Program-made: the position numbers and the translations under genes | Shown: one piece after another, positions 1 through 16,578 of the stretch | Position numbering within the stretch: the stretch's first letter is position 1 | Layout: every line of letters starts with the position of its first letter | The notes under the pieces: generated by a model | Database searches by the model: none | Told to the model about the DNA's origin: nothing | What the model saw: only the letters and a program-made list of their open reading frames with translations | Source: Neelides folsomi | Taxonomy: Eukaryota > Arthropoda > Collembola > Neelipleona > Neelidae | DNA: 64,000 nt | Reading direction: 5' to 3' | NCBI GenBank assembly: GCA_034687125.1 | Contig: JAQGBZ010000054.1 | Location: forward strand, 124,001-188,000

Positions 1-3000
1 GTCGGACCCCCGCAGGTGTGAATGGATCTATTACCGATTGAGTCATCGCCACTTACTCCATATGAGACACGAAAAACCTACGCAGATGATTGCGATGAGC
101 AGAGACAAACCTTCTTGCATATGTAATCTCTCACTCCCTTGTACACACATCCTTCTCGGCTTCGTTTTTATCAAACACCCAACAATGGGAGTAAAGAAAT
201 TGGTGCATGCTCTGGAATTAATCATTTTCATATCTTCATCTTCTACCTATTATTTATCATAAATGTCTTTGATTGCCCTTTTTATTCCGTCTCTCTTTTC
301 AGACTTTTCACATGATGTTGCATCGCATCTCATTTAGTATAATAAAATAACAAAACAGTAGATAACAATGTATCTGTATACATATTGTAATACAGGTAAG
401 CTTATTTATTAATTTGCTAACTAATAGGATAGGAAAAGAAATAAAAAAGGAAGATTTTGGATTAAACCAATGGGAAGAGGGAGGACGCGGAAATTATATA
501 ATATTGTGAAACGATGAGAAAGAAGATGAGATATAAAGGTATTGGAATAGAAGGAAGGGCATTTGGAGGTATTTAAGTATTTTTGCCATGTATAAGTAAG
601 GTAGAGGGATTGAATAGACTCATCTCTCATCCTCCATGTTCTCTCAAGTGACAGAAGGGAACAAAGTGGGAATGAGAGGAGCATAATAGAGTGAGAATGA
701 CAACGGAGGGATCCGGGTTGGAAAAGATGGAAAAATCTCTGCGAGAGATATCTATTGAGCTGAGGTGAATGGGGGATGTTGAATGGAGGATTTGGGGCCT
801 CCCTCTTCTTCCCCTCATCGGCTCATCCGTGGTCTCCATTGTGCCTCTTTGGTATCTTGAACGGTGATTTTTTGTCCGTGACATCTCAATCGGTGCGGCC
901 GGACACTTTGGGACAAAGGATGAGTCCCAGGTGGATCCCTTTTTGTCACCAGGCGTTGAGCCGTTATTCCCTTTCCCTCATTGGGAGTGATGGGGGACGG
1001 GTATCAGTTGTGTGTGTGTGTGAAGGCCCTCGGATCCTCCTCACCTCATCGCCAATTCCATAGGGTCCATTGAGAGGGGCCCATTGAGGGAAATGGTCAG
1101 GCCGCGTATCTCCCTCGCTCATTCCAACAATACAAAGAGGGACTGGGCTTTCTCTCCCTAATTGAGTTGTGGGTTGAACCGTCCTAATCCTCACACCCTT
1201 ATAGGACGGGAGAGATAAGCTTCCGACTCGCACTCACAATTACGAGCACAATGGAGAGGACCACGAGAATGGAAGGCTCTTAATAGCATGATGAGACCAA
1301 CGATGACCCGACTGCTCATCCCTTACAAACCTCTGCTCGAATATACAGATCTATTCTTCACAAGAATTTCATGGACAAACTCATCATCCACTTATTCTGG
1401 CCGCTTTTATCACTTTCACACAAATTCCTCGACTCCTTGTAAACACCTTTGCCCTTTCAGACTTCTTCAAAGACATTCGTATTATATTCAATTCTTATCT
1501 TCACTCCCTTCTCCACAATAGGGACGACAAGGACGTTAAATATTTCAAAAAGGTTTCATAACCATTTTACAAATTCCTCCATCAGTAATACATAACACAT
1601 TTAAAATACATTTCGTACTTTACTACAGGAATGTGTATCATATAGCTTTTACTTCAAAGTCAAGTAGACCACAGTTCACTATAAAAGTTAAAGTTCTCAT
1701 AAGAGGAGGGGAATTAAGGAATGAATTACATTAAGGAGTGCGACCCTGGAGGAATATAATTGTCTTCTATTGGGTATAGGGAAGAAAAAATCAAAGGGAT
1801 CCTAATGAATTGAATTCCTTGTCATAATAGAAAAGAATTGATAAATTGAGAGGCATTAGGAAATTGTCAAGCGGCCCATTATTTTTTGCAAAGTGGAAGG
1901 ACGGGCGTTGGGAGGCGTGAAGGAAATTTATCTTAATGTGTGGGGAGAGGGTGAAAGAATGAAGATGTCGGAGAGGCTGCGGTGAGATATGATATGATAG
2001 GGAAACCCTAGGGATTCAATTGAGGTGCTAGGAAGTACTCGAGGTGATTAATGCGTCACGTTCGTCTCGACTCGACGGCCTCCTGAAAGCTTTTCCTCGT
2101 TTTCTCCCGAAAAAAGGGAATCGATAGACGGAGCGGCGTCGGATACCCCATCAGTAGTGTGAGAGGATCCATTAGATAGGCCATCATCATCATCTCATCA
2201 GATCGCCTCTCTCTCACCACTCCTCTTTTAGTCACTTCGGCCCTATCACCCAACCACGGCGGCCCATTGAGAATCTCTCATCCGCGTCCTTCCCCATCCA
2301 AATTCTCCACCCGACTCCTCCGCATCCAAACTCTTCACCACCGAAAAACCATTGAGCCGCCAAATGAGCCAAGGAGACCGAGAAGCCCAATTTTACACAT
2401 TCATTTAATAAATGTCCTCTCAATTTGACCCTTTTAACTCCCTCATCCATTCCACATATCACACACACTTCTATTATGATCACATGTCACATTGAATGGG
2501 GTTGAGGAATTCTGCATCATTTCACTCTGATTTCCAATTTCCTCAATTGATCCTCACTAATATTGTCATGATGGATGAAATATAGAAGGCTTATATGGGA
2601 GTTGGCTTTTCAGACTTTCTTAAGGGCCGTTTAAATAGGTAGATTCAAGGAGAGACATTTGTGAAGAGCACGTGAAAATTTAAATGGAAACTGGGGATTT
2701 ATGCACAATTACAAATATTTGGTTGAATGCAGTTCTCAATTACTTTCTCGTTTAACTTGTAACTGACCTTAATGTCGAAGCCACTCACACACGTACATAT
2801 TGGTAATATATGCCAAGCGTGTTTACTTTCATTGACAACTATGTCCTTTTCATCATTGGCATTTCATTCATCGAGTGTGTACAAGTAGTTGGCATACACT
2901 TTAGATGATAATGTGGAAAGGAGACCTTTTAGGGGTTTTGGTTCGGGATTCTCCAAAACAATATTTAAATCCACCTCAATCCAATTCCTGGTCAAAATAA

Positions 3001-4701
3001 CAATGATTTGAGGTGTGAGGGTCAGTTTTCAAATTCGACTCAATGGGTAGCAATAGCAAGCCCATGATGGCTTGTTGAATCTTTGTGAAGAACACATCCC
3101 AATATAGCGGTTCATAGGAATAAGCCATTCATATATCTACCTGAAGTTCTAACTAACTACATTACCAATAGTATGTATATTAAACGTAAGTTTTAGAGTA
3201 TACGAGGGTTTAAAATTTCAGGAGGGTAATGAAGCAAAGAGTGTGCGGAGAGATACTTAATCCTCTCACATGAACGTCATGAACCGTCGTGAGTAAGTCA
3301 AAGGTTCAAAGAAGAATTTTTGTATGAAAAATTCCAAATGTCTCTTTGAGGACGATAGTGAGAGGGGGAAACAGGGGAGAAGTTGATGTGTGGACAGTGG
3401 AGACGGGAGAATGAGAAAAGTCGGCAGGGGACCACGAGCCACTCGTTTTTCCCACCGCACTTCCATTACACTCCTATTATACTTATTTGCTATGAGAGGA
3501 GGTTCGGAGATGAGCCCTCGAATATTCTTACAACTTTCCCTCTCTTTAATGGAAGGCTCGCACGGAACCGTTGGGTGAAGTTTGCCGTTATCCGCAATCC
3601 AGTGACTTCATTTATTGGGGAGTCCTCGAGGGAAGTGAATTGATAAGATGGGGGGAATAGATAGATGTAATTAACCCTCAGACCTCACCTGCTTCCAAAG
3701 GGGAAACAACCACGGGCCATAATGACCCATTACGTGTTTGACTCTCAATCGCAATATTATGCTCCATACAAACACGGAGTCACTTATTTCCTATATCCAT
3801 TATGTTATAAAAAATAAAGAATGTAGATTCAACATAATCTATACGTAAGTATTACACAGGGGATTAAGTCTCTATTCTAATGAGATTTGTATTAGCATAG
3901 GATTATCAGTGTGGTATATAAAAAGGTATTCTTATTATGAAAATCAAGCATTTCTATCATTACCGTAAAAAGAATCGAGATAGGATGATATATAAGAAAT
4001 GGTGAAATCATAATTCTTTTCCGGAAAGTATGGTTAGGTTATAAGTCAAAGTAATAATAATGCATTTCTTTTCCGAAGTTTTCTTCCCCTCGGCCGGGAA
4101 GGCAAGTTGAGTAATTACCCCCGCTTCCCATGCATCCTAATCACCTATTCCTATCACATACCCCTCATCGACTAGCACAAACACAAAAACAGACATTCGG
4201 TATTTTAATACATGTACCTAAGTAGCTGTATAAATAAACCACGATTGAACCAGGAATCCTCCCAGCACTTAAGAGTGAATCCGGTCAAAGTCCTTTAGTT
4301 TTAAGCGGTGATTGAGGAAGTGATGAAACATATGCAAGAATATTTTTTCCATACCTTTAATTATTTCACTAACTAGACAAAATCTATAAATTATTCATTA
4401 GCTTCTTCAATTTAATAATTAAAATTATTTCCTCTGATCGACATTTATGTAATGTTTGTTTAGGATGCGAATTGCTTCGCTATTATTCTTTTACATTAGA
4501 TACATGATGGTTATCACAAAAGGGTCTCTCGAAATTGAACAAAATCCCGGAAGATCACCAACTGATAAATCGATTTTAAGTATAATATGCGGCTTTGAAA
4601 TCATAATGGCCTAGGAATGGTGAAGGGAATGATGACAAGAAGAGGGGAATGATGTTGGTAAATTTCTATATTCAATAATACATCACTTCCTCTGCTTTCA
4701 G
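1..4701. other. Long non-coding stretch upstream of the hamlet/MECOM exons
   Basis: No exon can be supported here: the open frames are short, lack recognisable domains and have no phase-compatible splice partners. Roughly positions 600-2500 look clearly richer in G+C than the rest of the window, with many GAGAGG-type purine runs. The first recognisable exon downstream (4702) begins inside an ongoing reading frame. This stretch is therefore most simply the 3' part of a large 5' intron of that gene, possibly with enhancers. The missing 5' exons (any PR domain and first fingers) probably lie before position 1. No tRNA-like or rRNA-like sequence was noticed. Confidence 0.5.
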
Positions 4702-9523
<4,822 letters not shown>

Positions 9524-11728
9524 TTAAGATTCACTTCATTCAAACTCTTCACCAAAGAAATTCCATTTTATGTGAAAGTTACCAATTAGATTTAGGAAAC
9601 CGGAAGTCTCCGTGTTTATCATTTTCTTCTGTACCTTTTTATTTTAATTTTACGTTGAGGACATGTCAAATGTAAAATAACGATACTTATAAAGAAAACT
9701 CATACATAGAATTTATCGTGATTATTTTTTAACGATCATGTGTATGATTTCATTGAATATTTTACTTATACTATATTTGTATTAATTTTTATTTAAAATC
9801 TTTTTACAATGAATTCAATGTGCACCTTACGATTAAATTGTTAGTGTTATATCAGTACTTAAAAATAAATTTTAGAGGTATGCAATGAATGTCATTTTGT
9901 GATGTCAGATAGAAATTAAAGGTATGATTGAGTCAATAAAATATCTAATAATATCAAAAGCATACTTTGAAATGGTAATACTAACCTTATAATTAAATAT
10001 TCAATAATACATTGTATTGTATTTATTATTACTTAATGTTAGTATGTAGACTTATCATTATTTTATTATTTTCAATGCCAATGATTTAATATTTATTTAC
10101 GTTTAAGGTTTATATTTTATATGTAACTTGTTCTATATGATATATTTTGTGAATATTTTGATTGGAAGTATTAGCTTCTGAAATATTCCAACTAATTGTA
10201 TTTTATTTTTTACATTTATTTTTTATAATTCAATGTATTTTAATGAATTTTAACCAATTGACTAATAATTAAATTAAATCATATTATTAGTAACTTAATT
10301 TTAACGTTATGCAATGTAAAAATTTATTAGTTTTAAAAATGGTTCGTATCATGTTTGTAAAACTAAAGCCATACTTGAAAATGTTATAAATATTTATATG
10401 TATAGCACACAAAGACAATGAGTCGATTATTGTACTAAGTATAATTTCCAATATCAATTTTAAATTAATCAAATATAAGTGCTTATTGTCATTGTTTAGG
10501 AATGAATTGAAACAAATTCCTTTTAGACAAACGAGCATCATCAACCCGATCTTACATTCACTGTTAATATTAATTATCTCCTTACATAGAAATATTTACC
10601 TATTAGTATTGCAAAATTGCAATGTCTCCAATATAAAAATTCCATCGTGTATTGTACTATGTGATTAGTTGTGAGTATTGATTAACGATTAGGAATTTGG
10701 TTCATCTCTTTGAAATCTCAAGCAGTACTTAACTTCTTATAAGGCAGTACTTTGTACGTTAGGCGTGATTAAATAATTGATAATATTGCCAATAAATAAA
10801 CTAATCTCATTCCATTTCATTATCACTTATTTTCACATTATCTTGTAAAATATCTTATTTATCATTTACTACGTAAATATTTGCATATATTTATTCATAT
10901 AAAACTAATTTTTATTTACAGAAGCAATGGATCAATCAAATTGAAATTAGTGGTTAATAAAAGAACTAGGGCTGAATTCTCATTATAAATTTATATAATT
11001 ATGTATATAATTTATAGCGTATTTCATCATTAACTATAAGAAATACTAAAAGTTTAATATGGAGTTAATACTCACTCAATGTTGCAATGTGCAAATAACG
11101 TTTATTGCCAAAAGATTAAATATTATGGCTTCGTTACAAGTTCAAGCCCATGCATTCGTCTCCATCTGTTGGTTCACATTGCAAGAGTTTCAATATAGTC
11201 GATATTAGGAATTGTATGCATTGCATTTGTATTGCTGTGTCAGTTCAGTTCACATTGGCTGTTGAGCTCCTTTGCTCTTAATCCACAAATCTAGTCTCGA
11301 ACGACGGTTTTTCGTTGGAAAAAATGTTAATTTAGAAATTCTTTAGAATTGGATTCAATTTAAAAAAGTTTGAATCATCATACGAGAAAGATATTTAATA
11401 TTTCTTCAGAGTTTGTCCATTTCGATTTTCGCCATTCAATAGTTTGTGTGTTCTTCCATTGGTTAATATTTTAAAGATTCCGTTCGGAGTTCCGACATTT
11501 AATATTTGACAGTTTATTAAAGGGAGATTATTAATACATTTAATTGGTTCAGTGCTCAACTTCATTGAAAAGGTGATTGAAATATTTTTAAATTAATGAT
11601 TATTGATTTATTTACCACTTTATCCATTTCTCCATCAAATTCATCATTTATAAAGCTTGGCATGTTTTTGAATGATTTATTAATGTTCATACATGTTTTA
11701 TATTCAGATAAGTTGAACTCACTTCAAA
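9524..11728. other. AT-rich intergenic region / 3' UTR of hamlet-like gene and 5' region of Srrm-like gene
   Basis: About 2.2 kb without a supportable gene. The first part is presumably the hamlet-like 3' UTR. Upstream of the Srrm-like start codon, a pyrimidine-rich ...TTTTATATTCAG at about 11698-11709 looks like the acceptor of a 5'-UTR intron, placing that promoter further upstream. The 11100-11500 stretch is slightly less AT-rich and could be the first non-coding exon and promoter. Confidence 0.4.
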
Positions 11729-14700
11729 ATGTACAACGGAATCGGACTTACAACTCCGAGGGGATCCGGAACAAATGGATTCGTAACACGGAATTTGTCC
11801 GCTGTTAGAAAAACAAAAGAAAAAGTTCCTGATTACCAAATTAAAGAAGACTCTGCCGTTAGACCATTTGACCCAGAATTGGTTGAACATGAAAGAAGGA
11901 GACAAACAGAGGTAAAAGCTAATTTCTAACTATTTGAATTATATGAAATTCAATCGAAATTTTTCGTCTTAAATAAATCGAATCATTGATTTTAATTAAG
12001 GTGAGATGTATGGAGCTTCGTGAACTTCTTGAAGAACAAGAGATGGATGAAGACAAAATCGACGAGCAAGTTAACGCCTTTCGCATTAAATTACTGGCCG
12101 AGAAGCAAAAGTCATTTCCATTTCAGAGAGATTCTTCTGGAAGAGCAATGTAAGAAATTTTTCAATAACTTTTTCTAGGTTCAAAATTAAATGCTAAAAC
12201 CCATATATTTAGCTATCGTGTTAACTGCAACACTATGTGTATTATTTTATACATCCTCCATAAAATATGATCATGAAGCTGATTTCATAAAATGTCGTTT
12301 TTAATGCATCAGATGCATATTAATCCTTCATTAATGAGAGTGTGGTAGGGGAGAGAACCGGACAGATCAATAAATCCTTTTATCTCCCAATGGCACTCTA
12401 AAATACATGGGAATCTGGGCCTGGAATTTAACACGGAAGCCTGCGCCCTCCCCGTTCCTCCTGAATTATTGATCAATGCAGTCGGGGCCTTCTGTTGGCT
12501 TCTTTATCCCAGAGGGATCAGAGATCCGCTTAGCGGTTTCTTAATTTCTATTACAATCTTTAAATTATTCAGTTTCACTCTTTCAATTATAATGGGTTGA
12601 ACCCATTTAGAATCAATTTTAATTTAGTGACATCCAAGTCTTCCAAAATTAAATTAAATGTATAAATATTTATAATCAAATGTAAATTTTAATTCTAAGT
12701 AATTTTAAGAAACGAAGTCTTCCAAAAATGTCTTCCAACAATATAACCAACGATAATTTAGATAAAATTAAAAACCAATTAATTAATGAAACAAATCATA
12801 ATAGCAAGAAAATCCATAATCAGAATAAAAACATTTCTGAGGATCACATTGTAACAGAGAAAAACGTGTCAGAGAACATTTCCGTGCTTGAGTCAATCTC
12901 CAAAGAGAGGATTTCAGTTAGTAGCAATAAAGTGAATCTGACTCTTGCCAAGTTCTTAGCCCAATCCGAGGAACCGAGGCGGAAGAGGAATTTGAATACA
13001 AGTAGTGACAAAGAGAGGAATAATCAACAAGACTCGGTCGTCCTTACAAATGTAATTGAGGAAAAGAAAAGGAAATTTTTTATTTTCCCTCCCTCTCGGG
13101 ATCCAAATTCTCTGATTAAATTAGGCAGACAGAGAGGCAGACTTGTTTTTATTCCTTCGCCCTCTTCGTGTTGTTGCTGTTGTCGAAGGAGGAAACGCAG
13201 GTTGAGATCTTCGTCTTTATGTACCCAATCTTGCTATTTAAACTTGGACGGATAATAAATTGTTTTATGCCTCATTTTCACTTGTCTTGTATTTGTTTTA
13301 GGGCTCGAGACAGTCATGAGCTTTCATTAGCCCAAGAAGAGAAGAATGACAAAGCAAAGAATGCCTTTGGAATTCGAGAGGATTTTATTCCCGGGTCATC
13401 AATGAGCTCTATTAAGTCGGACAAAGAAGAGAACAGCAATAGTGTGGAAGTGATCAACAACAATGATCAATCAAAGGTATTCATTTAATTATTATTCTAT
13501 GTATACTTTTTTCTTTTATTATTAATTAAGACTTTTTATTTCTTACTTAAATTCATTCTAATGTTTATTAAAAATGGATAAGTTTTTTGTTTAATAATTA
13601 CTCATTTTTATTATTTTATTTAATTAATTAATTGATGATTTGTAGGATGGAAAAGCGGAGAAAGGACAAAAAGAAAAGGAGAAGAAAAGGAAGAAGTCCA
13701 AGAAACGTCGCTCATCCTCGTCATCTTCAAGCTCATCCTCTTCCGAAGATGACTCACGAAAGGCCAAGAAGCGAAAGAAGGAGAAGAAGAAGAAGTCAAA
13801 GAAATCTCATCATCACAGCAGCAGGTAATTAAGATATCCTTTAATTTTTTTATTTTTTTCTCTCACTAACTACCATTAAGTATTGTGTAAAATTAAATGC
13901 TAAAATTGCTAAATCGTAATGTTTTTTCTACCATTTTGACATTACAACATGGCTTACGGACTCGTTTCTGGTTACATTTTCCCCATTTCTCTCTTTAAAT
14001 AACTATTAATGTGGGGGATTTCATACATGGCGAACTGTTTCCTTCGACAACTTTCATTTCAGTTGATTGAATTTTGTTTCATGCACGCGTTTACCATTTA
14101 CAATTTTAATTGTAATTTATAATGAAAAATTTTTTTGCACCTTTAATTGACTAAAAAGGAATGTTGTCGAAGTGAAGGAATAAATATGGGGAGCAGAAAC
14201 GCAAAGCTGTTCGACTTTAATCATAACCTAGTTTGTATAAGTATTTATATCAACTATGGGCAATATATCATCTAATAAAACAATAACTCATTAGTTGTTT
14301 ATATGCTTAATTACAATACTTGTAAGCCGTTTTACTGTGAGTATGAATAACGGAAGGAAATATTTTTTTCTAATTAATTGTGATCTCTGGAGAAGTCATC
14401 ATGGTGAAAAATGGAAATGGAAGGTAAACTCACAAGTGAATGTCTCGTCACACAATCTCATAGACTTTAATATAAATAGAATTCTCTACTAAAATTAACT
14501 TTCTTTAACTTTATTATTACAGTGTCTTTAATTTAAATCAAAATATTTGTAGTTTCTTCTTCACTTTCAACTATGTCTTTTTAGCTTTCACATTTTCCTC
14601 CATCCTTCCCAATTTGCTCCTTTAAATATCGTAGATTTTTTTAATCAAATTGAATAAATATTGAAAGATTAATTTATTAAAATTGTATAATAGGGATCAC

Positions 14701-16578
14701 TTCACTTTAAAAGTTTTTCAATGCTTATTGTCCCTGTTTAATCACTAATTTAGGAATTTGAACAGGCTTCGTAATTTACCAATATCGTTAATTAAAAACT
14801 ATTTTCCAACTAGGTTATTAAACCATACTTATCTCTGTAATAAGTAATGCTTTAATTTCCCTTAAAAATATTTATAATAGAATATTAATTTGCTTTTTCT
14901 TTTTCGTCTTAGGCGAACCGATAGGAACGAGGAGAGATCGAGATCGAGGGACCGCGAGAGGGATCGGAATGGGTGAGTTGATTAATTCAATGATACGAAC
15001 GAATATTTTAGAAAATAATTATTACAGACATTTTAATTATATTGAACGATAGAAATATATTTAATAACGTACAGTATATTAGTTGTATTTTAATTTAAGT
15101 AAAATTATTACTATTGTACAACTGTGTATGAGAGAACAATTTGTTTGTGTGTTGAGTCGGGATTGTGAGTGTGGATCGGAGTCTTCTGTTATTTCTTGCT
15201 GCTCTTCTGCTTCCTCATCTTCCCCACTTCCCATCTCGACCTTTACATTCCTCCGAGAGGGAGGAGAAGGAGACAATGCAATTGTGGAGGCCGACTCGAC
15301 CCATTTCACCCTTTTAGAATTGGGTTGTGAAGAGTCGTCAAATTCAAAATCCCTCTCGCCCCTTCTCCCACTCCCTCCAGAGGAACCCAAAACCAAGAGC
15401 CGCTCGAGAAGTCCCTCAAGTGAAGATGATCGAAGTCACCATAGTCGGAATTCACGATCCAGAAGTTTAAGTGGAGAGAAATCTGTTAAATCCATTTATT
15501 CATCTCGTGGATCCTCACGACGATCTTCAAGATCTGTATCTCGATCTTCCTCATCGCGATCCAGATCCCATTCTTCGAGATCCAATAGTTCGAGGTCAAG
15601 GTCGAGGGGTTCGCGGTCTTCCTCTAAATCCTCTGTTTCAATCCCTCGTCGGAGGGGCTCACCTTCCTTTCTCGATCGGAGACGAATTACAAGGTGATTT
15701 GGAATTGAATTTTATTAAATTGTTCTTTCTTTATTTTCAGGAGTAGGAAGCGAAGAGATTGATTTTCATTTACGCCCCGATTACCATCTTTTTGTTGCCG
15801 TTGCACTCCGCTTCTTTCCCCAAATTTTCCAATGGCTGACTCGTTCTTTAATATTAAGTAAATATCAAGTATGAATGTCACTGCTCGAGTTAGGCTCATT
15901 TATTTTATAAATTGTTACTGTTATTGAATTCATAATCTTGTATTAGTAATAGTTAAATGTTGATAATTATAGTTAATTATTATTCAATTTATAATTTGTT
16001 TTACTTATTACTTATTACTTTTTATTATTACTCGTATTGTAAGTTTTTAATCTTTATTGAATTTTTTATTCCTTGTTATGATTATTTAAGACTATTATTC
16101 TTAAGACTTTTGTCATTGAAGTTCAAATGTACAAAATGATGACGAATTCATTGTTTTGTTAAATAAATACACCATTCATTTTTATTTGCTTATGTTTTAT
16201 TTTCTCGCGGTCATGAACTTAACAAAATGGCGTTAATGTTAATTGTTTTAGTTTTATAACTTTTGCACGTGTTTACATTTATCTAACTACTTCAACTCTA
16301 ACTAAATTTTGTGCATGTTAATTAAAATGTATAATATGAATTAGTTCATTGGTTAGCTTTAATGCTTAATTTACGCAAGTTAAAACGTATCATTTTGGCT
16401 TATTTTACCAAAACTAACATTTAAAATTTAATGATTGTGGGAGTGGGTTTCATGACTAACTCTTTTGCCTTAACTAATTAGCGCACGGAAGCGACCAATT
16501 CCTTACAAGAGGAGAGCTGATTCTGATTGGGATTCTTCTTCTTCTTCTGATTCAAAATCTTCATCTCAATCCGATTGA
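11729..16578 (+). CDS. Srrm234: Srrm2/3/4-type splicing factor (cwf21 domain + RS tail, alternative eMIC end)
   Basis: Spliceosome-associated SR-related protein. Constitutive exons: 11729-11911, 12001-12149, 13302-13476, 13646-13824, 14913-14972, 15157-15693, all phase-consistent. The first 100 or so residues begin MYNGIGLTTPRGSGTNG and continue with the cwf21 helix pair, as in human SRRM2/SRm300; later comes AFGIREDFIPGSS, matching the SRRM2 AFGISDSYVDGSS region. A Lys/Ser-rich tract and an RS-rich exon follow. The donor at 15693 (phase 2) fits two acceptors. Exon 15741-15762 ends RSRKRRD-stop (434 aa). Exon 16482-16578 completes RRRITSARKRPIPYKRR, an eMIC-like tail (459 aa). In animals the eMIC promotes neuronal microexon splicing. 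The start of the 15157 exon rests on phase alone; its first 75 residues are less RS-like. Confidence 0.9.
12700..13200 (+). CDS. Candidate in-frame cassette (or alternative first) exon inside Srrm-like intron 2
   Basis: This open frame lies on the gene strand within the 1,152-bp intron 12150-13301. An acceptor ATTCTAAG at 12699 and a donor CAG|GTTGAG at 13201 bound exactly 501 nt. The incoming (1-nt lead) and outgoing (2-nt overhang) phases match the flanking exons, so inclusion would insert 167 codons without a shift. Alternatively the ATG at 12728 could start an alternative first exon that skips the cwf21 part. The peptide is Asn/Lys/Glu-rich and ends in a short Cys run and a basic stretch; no domain was recognised. 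Whether it is used is unknown. Confidence 0.4.
15741..15762 (+). CDS. Srrm234: Alternative short last exon of the Srrm-like gene (non-eMIC end)
   Basis: The acceptor TTTATTTTCAG at 15740 is strong. Joined to donor 15693 it completes an Arg codon and adds only SRKRRD before TGA. An AATAAA at about 16162 could end this transcript. Use of this exon excludes the eMIC-like exon at 16482. Confidence 0.6.
16482..16578 (+). CDS. Srrm234: Alternative last exon encoding an eMIC-like tail
   Basis: The acceptor ...TAACTAATTAG at 16481 gives a 1-nt lead that completes Ser after RRRIT, producing ITSARKRPIPY. This is the signature of the enhancer-of-microexons (eMIC) segment in SRRM3/SRRM4, preceded in the shared exon by SPSFLDRRR (SPSFLEARR-like in vertebrates). 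A Ser/Asp-rich tail ends at TGA 16576-16578. The 718 bp before it hold the competing short exon and its presumed 3' UTR. Confidence 0.8.

Noticed and set aside
1-4701. PR domain or early zinc fingers of the hamlet-like gene
   Set aside because: No Cys/His finger pattern or PR motif was found in any frame. The frames present are short and unconserved-looking.
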